From Ziziphus jujuba (lineage: Eukaryota; Streptophyta; Magnoliopsida; Rosales; Rhamnaceae), in assembly GCF_031755915.1 (NCBI RefSeq), contig NC_083388.1, positions 25,575,001 to 25,639,000 on the forward strand: a stretch of 64,000 nucleotides of DNA, given 5' to 3'. Below are positions 35,816 through 49,024 of the stretch, one piece after another. Below the pieces are notes generated by a model. The model was not told where the DNA came from. It saw nothing but the letters and a program-made list of their open reading frames with translations, and did no database searches. A program made the position numbers and the translations under genes. How positions within the stretch are numbered: the first letter of the stretch is position 1; each line of letters starts with the position of its first letter.

Positions 35816-38800
35816 CTAAGCAACTAAAGGGTCCTTTTCGGAAACACCATCAGACTTATCTACTTCCAGTGCTGGTGTATCCAATACGGGTACTATAGGA
35901 GGTTTCATTCTTCTTGTTACAGTCATCTTCAATCCATCGGTTGTGTGAATTGTTGCCCCTGTTGTCATGTTGACCTGCACACAGAAAGAAATTTTTAAGA
36001 ACAAACTGGCAATGCAAATAATAATAATAATAATAATAAAAAGATAATAAGTTTCACCAGAATAAAGTTGAGTTGCTTACTTCTGGAGCTCCAAGTGCCA
36101 TTTGGAAGTTAAATCTCCGAACAAGCATTGCAAGTGCTACTACAGTCTGCAAATCAACAGGTTGCAACTTTCAACGATTTTCATCCCAGAAATACAATCA
36201 TGGATTTTGACTTTTTAGTAATAAAGTCACCTCATATGTAGCAAACATGTCACCGACGCACTTCCTTGGTCCTCCACCAAATGGCAAGTAACTGAAAATT
36301 TTATTATCATTGTCAAGGATTTGTAACACAGATAGCATATGCTAAAAACTTCAAATGAATATTCAGCCCGGTGTGAGGATAAATGTCGGTATCAAGGACA
36401 CATGGATAAAAGCATGATGTCTACCTGAAATTTTGGTTTACTTCATTTGGATTGGGTCCATCCAAGGGCCACCTTTCTGGTTCAAACTTATCTGCATTCT
36501 CCCAATGTTTAGGACTACGATGCAGATTCCACAGAGAAATAAATATGTCCTCACCCCTGTAAATAGCAATTGATATGTATAAAAGAGGACTAAAAGGTGG
36601 AAACTAGAAGGAAAAAAAGGTTCATGCGTTATTACATCTGAAATGTACAAAGTAACTAAATACACAATCATCTTCAATCAGATTACTAGAATATACCTTT
36701 TTATAGGATAACCTCCAAGCACATCATTTTCAAGAGATCGTCGTATCAATACTGGTGGTTGTGGGTAAAGCCTTAAGGACTACAATGATAGGGAGAAAAG
36801 TCTTTAAATGCATGATTGCAACATTAAGTCATTTTCCAATAAGAAGTTACAGATAGTTGTACACTTACTTCGTTGATTACTCGAGTTGCATACTTGAGTT
36901 TCTTTACATCCTCAATAGTTGGAAATCTATCTCCTAGTATAGAATCAACCTAAGCAAAACAAAGTGATTGAATAAATAAGATAACTATTTTAGATTGCAC
37001 AAGTCAAAAAACAAATCAATTTTTGATATGGATTTGGATGCACGAAAATTTTAGATACCTCCTCTTGGAGCTTTGCCACAACCCTAGGCTCCTGCAGCCA
37101 TTCAAAAAGAAATGAAGGAGACTAGATTAGAACTTGTTTATTATACATTTATAGCCGCCATACGAAGGCTCATAACTATAAATCACCTTGGACAAAAGAT
37201 AAAAGGTCCATGTTAAAACTGCAGCTGATGTTTCATGCCCAGCTATAAGCAATGTCATCAAATCATCGCGGAGTTGCTTGCTAGAAACCTACAAGCACAT
37301 GTACGAATAGATTCAATGATCTGTGCTAGAGCACCTAATAAGAATATCTTAATAGTTTCTAGTAACATACATCATCTCCCGACGCCAAGAGAAAATGAAG
37401 AATGCTAGGATCCTGTTCATTCATATATTCCTCATGAAACTGGAGCTCTTCTTCGTCAACCATCCTCTGTAGACACAAAAATAAAAAGAACGAAGCCAAA
37501 GTTGCCAGTATTTATAAGCCATGTACCAATTAAGACCGGATTTTCAGTTCAATGCATGAACAGATAGAGAATGAACATGTCATTGAAAGTATGCAACACT
37601 ATAAGACATCAACTGATTTTCAAAGTTCAGAAAAAGAATCCACCCAAAAAAGTATTCCACAAAAAGATAAAGACTTTTCATTAACAATACATTGCATGAT
37701 TGCTTCAACAGTTGAGTTGATGATTTTACCTTGCATATTGCAATCAGATCATCAAGTGTGTCGTTAACGAATTTGAGAGCTGCTGAAACCTTTTTCTGTT
37801 TCGGTGAAATGTCTTTCCAAATTGGGATCTCCCAGAATGGAATTGGTGCTACACTACGATCTTCTGCTTCTCTCAAGACAGTATAAACAGCCTGCTCTAA
37901 CCAAAATTAAAATAAATAAATGTGTATTATAAATCATACTGAAACAAAACAGGAAAAAACTTGAAGAATGGAAGCAATGGTCAAAGAGACTAAAAAACAC
38001 ACCTCAATTATCCCAGTATCATTTGTTAAGGAGTCAAAATCATAATTGAAAACTGCCTTGCCAATGATATCTAATGTCAAACGCGAAAAAAGTGACTCCA
38101 TCTCAACATCTTCCCCATCAAATGCCGCAGCATTTAGCTTCTGGCAAAGCCTCTCTGTGGCTTGTCCAAAGAGATTAATCATAGCTGCTACATACTAGAG
38201 GAAGAATCAAGAAAAAGAAATATGAGAAAACTTGGTGAAATTTTAGAGACAAATATTATTTACAGATATTTAAACATAGACATAATATTTACAGATATTA
38301 TTTACAACATGCTTTGAATTTCACCAAGTTGAGCTCCAAACTATCATGAGATCAAATAACTGGAAAATCATTTACAAAGTTCATATTTGGCAGATGCCTC
38401 ACAAGTAGAGGCATAAAGATATGCTTTTTTTGCTTTGTACACCATATAATAAAATTATTAGAAACCTTTTCCAGTTGTCCAAGTCATCAAGAGAAAAGTG
38501 TTCCTTTTTCTTCATGTCTCTCTTTGATAATATTGACCGTGGTACATTTCCCTCTTAAAATCTATCATTTTTCTTTGTTAAAAAACTATGCTACAGTGCT
38601 TCCAACTCTCAAAAATTCCTTAAATAAATCATAATATGTTTATTAACATACTTAACTTTACTGTAGAGTTTAATTTAAACATGCTTTTTTTTTTTTTTTT
38701 TTTTTGGGGCCATTTGACTGTGGAAAGAGCCTCAGCTTGAGTTTATCATACTTTTTTCTACAGAATGCTGGAACGACCAACTTGGGAAGAAGAAGACAGG

Positions 38801-39737
38801 AGTTAACAACTGATTCACCTTCATATGCAATGCTGGAACAATTGCACGTCGCCGGACACGCCATATTTCACCATCAGCTGGGATAAGTCCCTTCCCCATG
38901 ACAAAATCTAGAATTTCTGCCAGGATACCCTGCACATGAATTCTTGATGAGAGAGCGGAGAGACAGAAAGCAGAAGAAGAAATTATCCATTTGTTACCTT
39001 TGAATATGCCTTTGAATTTTCTCTCAGTATGTGTTTCGTAATGGAAGGATCAGAAACTATTAAAAATGACTGAAGAAAACCAAAAAAAGAAAGCAAGTTA
39101 TTGACAGATAACAGAAAGTGAGTTTTACCCTCTTAACTATCTAATGTGTTTAGATGAGAAAACACCAACCTTGGGTCCAAAGGTCAACCTGAAAATTCCA
39201 CCATATGTGAGAAAAAGTTCATACAAGGGGATAAAAAAGGCCTCGCTCTGGACAGCACGAATTGACCCTTTTGCTGTTGGAATCTTAGGATAGTCTTCAT
39301 CACTCTCAACCCAACTAAATAATAGTTCCAGCAACTCCCTAGGGACACCCAATTTCGCCAAACTGTTCCTCATTTGAGATGGAAAACTTTTTCCAGCACC
39401 AAAAAGATACAAATCAATAAGTGAGTAAAGAGCAGCATTTAAAATTAAAACACAATATCTATATGTAACAGATTTTTTTTTCAATGTCAGTGAGCCAGGG
39501 AATGAGCATGTATTTAAGCCGTTGCAGAATAAGTCCAAGAAAGTAGATTTTTGACATTAATATTTGAAAGGGAACAAACAGGTTACTTTTTCAATGGGTT
39601 TGAAGCAAACCCTTAATTTTTAAACCCAATATAAGAAAAAGAAGAAAATTTGAGCTATCCCAGATATTTCTTTCCTCAAACTACTAAGGAAAATCAAAAC
39701 CCGTTTGAATTTTCCCAATGTTAAAGCAACCCAAAAA

Positions 39738-39768
<31 letters not shown>

Positions 39769-40153
39769 TTTTGTTCTTCACGACGGTAAATAAGCAAACA
39801 AACCCAGATTGCTTGACTGTGAATTCTCCTGAAGCAATTCGAGCTGACAGCTCGGCACGTTTTTTCTCTTCCATTAATTTCTCAACGCCCTTCACTCCAT
39901 TGTCCACAGAGTCGGGCTCTCTCCCATTAGAAGATAAGCATGTAATTCTACAGAATCCACACATTCCTTCAAAACCATGCACACATCCAAACAAAACAAT
40001 TTGTTAAGACAAAAAACCAAACAAAAAGAAAACAAATTTTCCCACCAAAGAAAATCCAGGCATGATGATTATACCCCTTGGTCTGAGTCTGCTGGTATGG
40101 AACTTCGCTTGGAATGAGGAAGAAGACTGAAGCAAAGGGAAATTGACTGCCAT
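35816..40153 (-). CDS. CYP97A3: Cytochrome P450 CYP97A (carotene beta-ring hydroxylase, LUT5-like)
   Basis: Hydroxylates the beta ring of carotenes in the plastid on the way to lutein. Minus-strand exons with consistent phases: 39386-39170, 39069-38998, 38929-38819, 38194-38003, 37891-37730, 37466-37371, 37288-37187, 37091-37059, 36949-36869, 36779-36697, 36556-36425, 36291-36231, 36146-36081, 35974-35816. An N-terminal exon ends at 39804, and the probable ATG is 40153. P450 signatures: I-helix AGHETS; ExxR (ESLR, split by an intron); [15 protein letters not shown]; haem loop [26 protein letters not shown] and [19 protein letters not shown] are typical of CYP97A. The join between the start exon ([11 protein letters not shown]) and the SSNGREPDS exon is not resolved: no donor with a strong consensus has the right phase. 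The symbol is by closest family resemblance. Confidence 0.92.
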
Positions 40154-41753
40154 GGATGGAATGCACAGAAAATTGGGTTGGGATGCTAGATGATAATAGA
40201 GGGAGATGTGGAAGCCTTCTGGGCACTGGAAGTGCAAGCAAGCAAAAAAAAAAAAAAAAAAAAAATTGCTTTGTCGTCCACCGCTATAAAACAGAATTTG
40301 GAATCTTTTTCAAGTGCTTCGTAGCTAACAGACTGATACCGGTTAACTTTTCAAACAAAAATAAATAAATAAAAAGACAATAAAACCAAAAAAACAAATT
40401 AATACCCGTCAACTAAAACAACGACTCGATTGGTTTAACACTCGGTTGGCATTCTGTAAAATAAAACACACACGTTATCATTACCTATTTTTGCACGTAG
40501 TTTTGGGGGGTGTTTTCATTTCTTAGCCCAAAACCCAGTTAGGAGCTAAAGACAAGCCCAAACTGTTGCTGCCCGATTCAACTAGACAAAGAAACAAACA
40601 AAAAGTGTCACATGCTCTCTATGTCTCGAGGTAAACCATCTCTCTCCACCTCCCTTCCCATTTATAATACACTGAAGTGACTATTACCCAAAAATACATT
40701 GAAGTAACATCTTATAAATTGATTTGGAAACCAAAATTTGAAATCTTTAGCGTCTAAATGAACATCACTAATTTTCAATAATGAGTTTTAGGGGTAAGTT
40801 TCTGGTACGCCGAGGGAATTGCATTTTCGACCTCTAATATATGCGTGGCTTGGGGGCCCACACATTCCGGGAGCTGCACTCCGTCTCTATTACGTATGCG
40901 AAACGCACACGTGCAGGCCATATACGTGTATTAGAGATATGAGTACAATATTCAAGAGTAGGGTACATTTTTTCATGGTTTCATGAAGGAAGTTACAAGC
41001 TAAAATGCATGCCTTGGCACATATATAAATATAATATAAGCGTTGTTTTTTGCCACAAGTAAGATTATTGTTAATATAATAATTATTAATTAATAGTATT
41101 TATTTATATATTTATATGATAATTTTTAATTGATAATATTGATAATATATGAATTTTAATGGTAATAGTGATATATGGTTACAAATATTATTTTTCATAT
41201 ATTATATACAATAATGGGCTTTCAATATTAATTAATTCATCCAACTTGCATCAGCATTACAATATCCCCAAATAATTACATATACTTTAACATTTGAAAG
41301 CAGATTAAACCGGTGATAATAAACAAGAAGCTTCAAGCAAATATATATGGTGTCAGATTTAATCTAGGCATATAACCAGATTAACCAAAAGCGGTTGTGT
41401 CTAGATTTTATTTCATTCAAGAAAATCCAAAGCACACTCTGCAACGCCAGATAGTTAGTATAACCTACCTGCAAAAGTTCAAACTGACTCTTCTATTAGG
41501 AATTATTGACTTCAACTTCCTGTGAAATCTCACATCCCCCACCAGAAATGACACAAACCAAACAGGCTATAAGGATTTGGTTTTTTTTGTTTTTCTTTTT
41601 GTTTTTTTGTTTTTTTGTTTTTTTTTTTTTTGGTGGGGCAGATTATGGTTATACTAGATATATGATAATTAGACAGCATCTCATCAGTATAGTTTGTCAT
41701 AGTTACAGAAACTTCTAACTTTTAATAAAAAAGGACTCTGGTAAATCCTCTGC
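40154..41753. other. Intergenic, CYP97A promoter side
   Basis: An A run sits at 40242-40264, close to the CYP97A start. A CACGTG G-box is at 40908-40913, within a stretch of GC content higher than the surroundings (about 40840-40940). From 41000 the DNA is AT-rich. A T-rich tract lies at 41578-41632. No gene recognised. Confidence 0.5.
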
Positions 41754-44700
41754 TCATAGGTCTTCATTTCCTGCAGCCACCATGAAGATCAAGTAACATA
41801 TAAAGGCTTCATTTGTAATGAAAATTAATGTGCAAGAACAAAGATAAATTGATAATTACCGGTGTCACGCCTTGCTACAAACATGCGCAAATGAGGGTCC
41901 ACCGGTAAACCCATTGCTTCATACATTGGATCATAAACTGTGTTCCTCATAGGCCTGTTACTAGTACAAAAATTTTCCTTGTCAAAGTTTTCATGAAAAT
42001 GGTGAAATTTTGTTGTATTGGAATCAGATAAACATAATATATCATCACAATGAAAAATGAAGTTTACCTTGAGATTTGGGTATTAGATGTGCTAAAGTTA
42101 AGGCCTTGAGAACCCTGACCTTGAGAAATCCAACTAGCCAACTGAAGATTAGGTGATGGTGGAATGTTATCTTGCCATGGAATTTTCATCTATAATTAAA
42201 CATTTTTAATTTAACTATGTATTAATGGTATAATATAAGAAGAAGCTTATAAGAAGACCTTCTTGACAGGCTAGGGGATACAAATAGCTATTAAGTATGT
42301 TAACTAAAATCAGTACCTTTGCAGGTCTTGTTGATGAGTCTCCAAATTCGTATTGAATGGAATTCCCAAAATTTCCCTGCATTCCTTGCTGAAAATGGTG
42401 AAGAGGAGAAGTTTAATTAGTTTTTTTTTTTGGTAGCAGGAAAATCAGTGGAAAAGGAACACCAGTTTAGATCTCACAAACATCCACTCTATGAGATTAT
42501 GCTTAATTAGTTGCCATAATCGTCAAATAATGTTGAGAAGCTCCAAATGGAAGGTATTACTGGTATGACTAAATTCAAAAGCTTAACTAGAGGCATTCAT
42601 TTGCTTCATGATTATGACTTATTTAGAGCATACTTTATTGTAATTGGATGACAGGCCTTCAAAAAGAAGAGGAAGCGAGGATCCAACATTGTAGCCGCTC
42701 ATTCCCTGTAAAAAGAACAAGGAGGGATTCAGTAGGTGAAAACACTTAATAAACAAAAGCAGAGCACCAATGATGAAATATGCATGTATACTTGCTGAAT
42801 TGGCAGGTTTGGGACTGGAATTTGACTTGCTGTAGTGCCTGCACTTGGATAAAAGTTACTTGTTCCGGTGTTAGATTGATTCAGCAATCCTTGGAACTGA
42901 ATTTCTTGTGATGATCTGTTATTAAGTTAGAACTTGCGCTGATGAGTAGTGAAAACATACTAATGTTTTCATGTAAAGCATAGTCTTAAACATGGTAAAC
43001 ATGTTTTAGACCAAGTTGTAGTTTTACTCTACTTTTACACAAAAAAGTGCTAGGAAGCTCATAATTTGAAAAATTCATGTCATCAAGATAGTAACAGTTG
43101 GGAGCAGATTAAAATCGATTAGAAAACCGATACAGAGAAGTTGAGAAACTTGAAATTACCCGATTGCAGTTGAAGACTCAAGCATAGAAATTGGATTCTG
43201 GGGTTGCCAATTAGTCCATTGTGTCTTCATGAAGGAGGATACACCATTTGCACTTTCAGGTGGTGCCTATGGAACATATATATATATATATATATATATA
43301 TGTAAAGCATAAATAAAAAAACAGCAAGCTTTACCATCATTTTAAATTTCAACATATCTAACGCATGTTATAGAAATGTAACTGGAAAAACAAAGAGAGA
43401 GTGTCCTAATTGATATACTTGAGAAGGTGGTTGCTGGACATGGGGCAGCTGGAGCCTAGAGGATGACTCCAAACGAAACTCTGGAGGCAAGTTCGATGTA
43501 GGAAGATGGTAAGTATTAATGCTCCCAAAAACATTTGCAAAATTTCGAATTGGTTGATCGATAGGGTACATATAGCCATGATTCACCATTCCCATTGTTT
43601 GAGACCTATAATCAATTTTTAATGCCAAGTTTCGAAATTCCCATAAAACACATCAGTTTAATTATTTCCACTATAATTTCCGAATAAAAGTATAAAAAAA
43701 TAATGATTTACGTACGGAACCAAGTGATCAGCATGAATGGTAGTTCGAGAAGCTGAAAGGTTACTGATCATCTGATGGTCTCGAAGCATCAAACTCATTT
43801 CTTGTTCAGTTTGAATATCGCCATTTTGTGAAGGAACATTTGAATGGTTTCGAAGGATCAAACCCATGTCTTGCTCAGGATTCAGTAATTGAATTTCTGG
43901 CTGAGATGACTCCACCTAAAAAAATTGTTTTATATACACGACTTTTATGTATATATAAATCGTAACTAGGAAGAAAAAAGGTCTAGAAAACCCTACTGCA
44001 GATGGAGGGAAGAGTACATGTGATGCAGCACCATTGGATTGTTGCAGCTGTGGAATACCAACATGTTGAATGGTTGCAGGTACAGCAGACGATTCAAATA
44101 TTGCTAGAGGTCTATAGATAATTTGAACAAACATTTTAGGCCCAATACAATGAGCATGAAGACAAATTGGAAAAGTATTATAAGCAAATACAGAATATAT
44201 ATATCTTACCCAGCAGCTTGAAGCAATGATGATGCAGTTTGAGTAATTAGATCCTGATGATTAGAATTGGGTTGATTTTGTTGATCAGGTAATTCATTAC
44301 TTCCAATATCTGAGGAAGAAGAGGATGATGATGACTCTCCATGTCCCTCTTCCATATGCTCCTGCCAATCAAATTTCAACTCATATTATATATAACTCTT
44401 AAGGCTGCATTCCATATGATTAATCAGAATATGTGTTCATGTACATTTTGATTTGCTCCGTTTCTAGGACCAAAAGCTCATTTTCTTCAAGTTCATAGAT
44501 ACATTTTGGTCATACCATATTTTGCAAAATATTGATGACCATAACAATATTAACAATAATGATAACAACAATGATAATGACAATGAAAATGGTTTACATC
44601 ATTATTTCTATGGAAAAAAATGAATAATGTTGGTAATTTTGCTAAAATTTTTGTTTGCATAGGCAAACCAAGTAAATTATGACTTGGGAATTGTTATAAA

Positions 44701-44832
44701 CTTATAAGGAATATCATGTCTTAGTTGATTGATCAAATTAGAGAAAGGATATTATAGATAACTAAAATAGATTTAGCAATTAATTACCTCTCCATTGCCC
44801 ACATGTTTAAAGGTCTCCCCCGCTGTTGCCAT
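41754..44832 (-). CDS. Unrecognised Q/S/N-rich protein, 435 residues
   Basis: I do not recognise this family. Twelve coding exons on the minus strand: 44832-44788, 44361-44210, 44111-43997, 43915-43716, 43605-43419, 43266-43160, 42915-42792, 42705-42634, 42388-42317, 42189-42068, 41954-41860, 41770-41754. They sum to 1308 nt with agreeing phases, which supports the gene being real. The protein starts MATAGETFKHVGNGE, has an acidic Ser run (seven Ser), then LITQTASSLLQAAG, and is rich in Gln, Asn, Ser and Pro. Two related copies of a QEMSLMLRDH / QDMGLILRNH motif lie in exon 4. The last 45 residues look most constrained: VYDPMYEAMGLPVDPHLRMF, ending ARRDTGNEDL. No transmembrane segment or known domain was seen. 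The composition resembles transcriptional co-regulators, but that is a weak inference. Confidence 0.75.
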
Positions 44833-46400
44833 TGCAAATACTAGGATTAATTGACTCCCAAGTTCCTGAAAGTATGCAAAATGGAGAAGTAAAATAATTA
44901 CAACACCTAAGAGTATTAAAAACCCAAAATCAAACAAATTTCTAACCAAAAAAATAATATAGAAAGAGTAACTAATCAAATGGGTCTTTGCTTTAAACCA
45001 GCAAAGGAGGTATGAAAAGTTAAATTAATGAACTTTAGATGGTTAGTCTTTTTAGAGACAGTCTAGTGACAAAGTCATTATTTATCAGAATAAAAATTAC
45101 AAGTTCGAATTTTCCATTTCAAAAATTTAGGAAAAAAGAAAGAGGAAAAAAAAAAAAAAAGAATCTGACTATAGTAATCTGCAAACTTCCTATGTATAAT
45201 GATGGTGTTTGCAATTAGAAGCTTAGTTATAATAATAATTGGTTTTTATTTGCTCTGATGGAAAAAAATTGGCCACTAAAATCTGATACTTTTACAACTA
45301 ACATCCTGAATGTGGTTAATTTCATGAATTTTGCCTTTATTTTTTTTACGTCTTACATTGTTTTAGTTGAACATTTATTTATATATATTGTTTGAGAAAT
45401 TCGAAGAAAATGCCCTTAGAAAACATCCATAGATAAAATATATGGATTTTTTTTTTTTGTGACTATAAAGCATGGATACGTACATTGACATATATTTTTT
45501 AATTTTTTAAATTTGTGCATATTTCTTTTTCAAAAGATATATATTCACTAATTTGTACATATACTATCAAAAATCTCTCAAGCTCTGCGAAAGTAAAACA
45601 CCTATGTACACAAACCAATAAGATCAAAAAGAAAATTGTGTATTCAGGTGTCATTTTCAAGAAGAATTGATCATCGGTCCTTTCAAAAGAAGAAGAAAAA
45701 GAATTATTTGATCAGTCTACACGACTTAAATGATAGCAATATTATAGATTATATTATGATCTAGCCAAGCAAGGAACCAAAATTCATGACCTGCAATATC
45801 AAAATAGGGCTTCAAGTTTGCAAAATATAGAGCACAAGAATAAAAAATTTAAGTTTATTCATGATATAACAAAAAATATTGAGCATCACGAAGATTACAT
45901 GTAAATGAACTAAGGCATAACTCTGTCTACCATGGCCATCTCTAATGAAGCTAGCTCTTTTTTTGAAAAAAAAAAAATGTTTAAATGAAGTAAAAGAAAT
46001 CATATAACTTACTTACAGGGAATTCAAATCAAGATAAAACTCTCTTTCAAATCCTACAAGTTAAAATTTTTGAAAGAGAAATTAGAGAAAGCAAAACAAC
46101 CAAATATGACTACATAAATACACAAGAATATACAAGTGAGAAAAAAAGGCTTAACGAGTCAAACGAAGAAAAAGTTTCATCTACCAAAAAAAAAAAAAAA
46201 AAAAAAAAGCTTAAATAGGCAGAGAGAAAGAATCATCTAGAAAAATGATTCTTTCTATGAGGGAGAAAAAGAACCAGAAAAAGTGGGTAAAAAGATGACT
46301 AGAGGGTGAGATTGATATCTCCAAGGCCATCTCTATAAGTTTTGAGTAAATTTATAATTGAAGACTAACCTTGTCCTTAAGAACCTCTCTCTTCTCTAGA
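44833..46400 (-). promoter_or_regulatory. 5' UTR with ~1.15-kb leader intron of the Q/S/N-rich protein gene
   Basis: The first coding exon begins in the 5' UTR at 44865 after the acceptor ATACTTTCAG. A strong donor, CCCT|GTAAGTAAG on the minus strand, lies at 46016-46015. A non-coding exon from 46017 to roughly 46390 is therefore likely. The leader intron is AT-rich, and A runs lie at about 45147-45161 (inside it) and 46183-46208 (in the UTR exon). Transcription start not located. Confidence 0.55.
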
Positions 46401-48030
46401 GCCAACCATGGCTTATAATGGAATAGTATAGATTCTAAGTAGATTGAATAAAAGAAAGTAAAGCCAATTCAGCAAAAATAATTTTTAAAAAAATGAGGGA
46501 AAAAAAAAGAGAGAGTAATTAAATGCCTGTTGCAATTAATACTGAGAAAATTTCGAACTTGCAATTGCTTGTTTAATTTGATTCTCTCTGAGTACTCAAA
46601 ACAGCTTTTGACACATGGAAGTTTTATATAATTTAAAATGGCTATGTTTTACATATTTAAACTGTATTGTAACAAATGTCTATTAAAATTCATGTGGCTT
46701 CATGCATGTCTCTCATCAATACCCATAAAAAAGTAGACCAATTTTATTTTTTTAAAATTAATTATATGCTAATTAATTATTTGGAATTCTTAGATTCATA
46801 TTTGTTCAATATATTCATCAATGGAGCCAAATATGGTAAAAGCTTGAAACTGTTCTGTACCTGCCTTAAAGAGATTCAAGGATATAAGATGGGTAATTGG
46901 ATTTTCACTTCCAAGATGATTTGTTCAGGATAGAAGATTGCTAATTGGATTTTCACTCCAAATATGATTTGTTCCATTCATACTTTTGGAAACATTTTTT
47001 TAAGATATTAAATGGGAAAGATAGAAAAAAGCATGATAAGTATTGTCACATGGTCTAAACAAAGGAAAATTGTAAAGGCTTGAAAGCTCCATCCATAGCA
47101 TTGGCAATTAATTAATATCAATGTTTAAATCATTACCATACAAAATATCAATGTGTAAAAAAAAATCACATATGATTTCATAATACCAATTTATTCACCA
47201 ACTTTTTGCATACTAACTAATGTGAAACAATTTACCCCAAAAAAAAAAAAATACTAATGTGAAACAAATTAATTAGTTTTGTATAATTTTGTATTATACT
47301 CATTGGTCGGTTATATTTTGCTTTTCAACAATGTTAATATTTTCCTTTGTCACGCCCTTTTTAGCCACATAAATTTCGTCTTCGAAATGGTGAATTTAGT
47401 CATACTATTTTGTTGCCAAAAATTAGTAGTCCTGACAAAATCTAACATCTTATAAAACAAACATCGATGCCTTTAGTTATTGCAACGTTTTTTTAATAAT
47501 ATTTTTGACCGGCTTGAAATTTAACAAAATCCCAACCATTATTTATCCTTCATGTAATTTCAAATACTTACAGACCAGTAATTAATTACTAGAAAAAAAG
47601 TTTAATACAACTATTTTATGATGAATAATAACCATATAAAAAAAATCACCGTTGTCATCAAGCATGAATCATAAACTGATAAACAGAGATATTACAGCTC
47701 AGATCTCATTAAACCCAGTTCAGTAATGCGCAGTAGTTTTACAGATGAGAAAGGATTTATTAGCACGCTGAGAAGTAAGAAGTAGCATTTCCTTCTACAT
47801 CTGACATGAAAAAAATAAAGGCAAAAAACTACATACACCCCACTATATATATATATATATATATATATCTTGAATTGAAAATTCAAAAATAAAAAATAAA
47901 AAATAAAAAAAATGATTAAATCAAACTGAAATGTAGCCCCCATTAATCAATGGAGATATAAAAGGGAAGAAAAAACAAACAAATAAAATCTCCAGAGATG
48001 AGCTTTAATATTCTAAAGGGCATGAATTAA
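46401..48030. other. Intergenic, AT-rich
   Basis: No gene recognised. A near-repeat of GGTAATTGGATTTTCACT (around 46891) and GCTAATTGGATTTTCACT (around 46939) suggests a small local duplication. An (AT)n tract lies at about 47844-47868, followed by an AAAAAT repeat at 47886-47910. The last few hundred bases are the 3' flank of the LEA-like gene. Confidence 0.5.
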
Positions 48031-49024
48031 TTAATTCATGGTCTTTTTCACTTGCTCGGCTTTTTCTTGGACACAATTTTTAGACTCTTCAGCCTTGCCT
48101 ATCACGGTATCTTTGGCCTTCTGGGCTGTGTCTTTAGCAGTTCCCCAAGCGTCTTGCGCTGTCTGCTTTGCTTTCTCCGCCACATCTTGGGCTGTTTCAC
48201 TCACCTTTCCTGCCATCTCTTTAGCCTTTTGGGTAACCTGCAATAATGCCAATCCATATATACATATATATAAATAGAAAACTTACATACAGTCTTGCTA
48301 TGTTAAACGTAAAGGCCCACATTATGGTCACATTATGTGATGATGTATATGGGACCTGATCACACATAACATAATGTGGGTGTAAATGTCCATTATAGAA
48401 AAATTAAATGTAGAGGGTAATTCTAAAGTGCTGTTCATTCGCATACGGAGCCGATGCTTAAGAAAAAGCATCGGTTTTGCTTTGTGCATGTAACTGCAAA
48501 ATCGATTTTTTTTTTTTTTTTGAAGTATAGATTTTGAGGTGGATCCGCATGTGGACGGTCTGTACCGTAGCTTCACTCATATATATATATATAATTTGAA
48601 ATGTATAGATGTAATTAATCTTACATTGTCAGCAGCAGAGGCAGCAGTATCTTTGATATTTTGACCAGTCTCCTTGGCTTGCTTTACCCCTTCTTGTACT
48701 GCTTCTTTGGCTTTTGCTGCTGAAGCTTCTTGATGTGAGCGTGCCTGTGTCTGTGCATGGTAATTCACAATACATTAATCAACATATATATGTATATATG
48801 TATATATAAATATATATACACACACGTATAATTTATAGATTATGTCTTTATGGTTATGATTAGTATAGAATTTCAGAAACTTCTAATTGAGAAAGACTTA
48901 CTTGCATGCGTCTATGGGCAACAGGCAAAAAGACACTGCTGGGTTTGTACATACATCTCCTTGCAATTGTTCCTCCAACATGAGCAAATTTTGGGAGGCT
49001 GGTAACCAGGCTAAAGCTTGCCAT
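48031..49024 (-). CDS. Small LEA-like protein (group 3 / LEA_4 type repeats), possibly organellar
   Basis: Three exons on the minus strand: 49024-48902, 48750-48625, 48237-48031; 456 nt, 151 residues, all phase 0. The first 41 residues (MASFSLVTSLPKFAHVGGTI, then ARRCMYKP and VAHRRMQ) are free of acidic residues and rich in Ser/Arg, as in mitochondrial or plastid presequences. The remainder is a hydrophilic, Ala/Lys/Glu/Gln-rich chain of 11-residue-like repeats such as AQDVAEKAKQTAQDAWGTAK and DTAQKAKDTV, typical of LEA_4 proteins that are disordered in water and helical when dry. It is shorter than classical group 3 LEA proteins. A desiccation-protective role is inferred from family only. 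Confidence 0.78.
48316..48474. repeat. Two hairpin-forming inverted repeats in a LEA-gene intron
   Basis: CCCACATTATG at 48316-48326 pairs perfectly with CATAATGTGGG at 48370-48380. CCGATGCTT at 48451-48459 pairs with AAGCATCGG at 48466-48474. Both lie in the intron between coding exons 2 and 3. Origin unknown; a decayed MITE is one possibility, but no target-site duplication was found. Confidence 0.6.

Noticed and set aside
48038..48277. Plus-strand ORFs opposite the LEA-like gene
   Set aside because: Shadow ORFs of a repetitive low-stop coding sequence; the minus strand gives LEA repeats and fitting introns.
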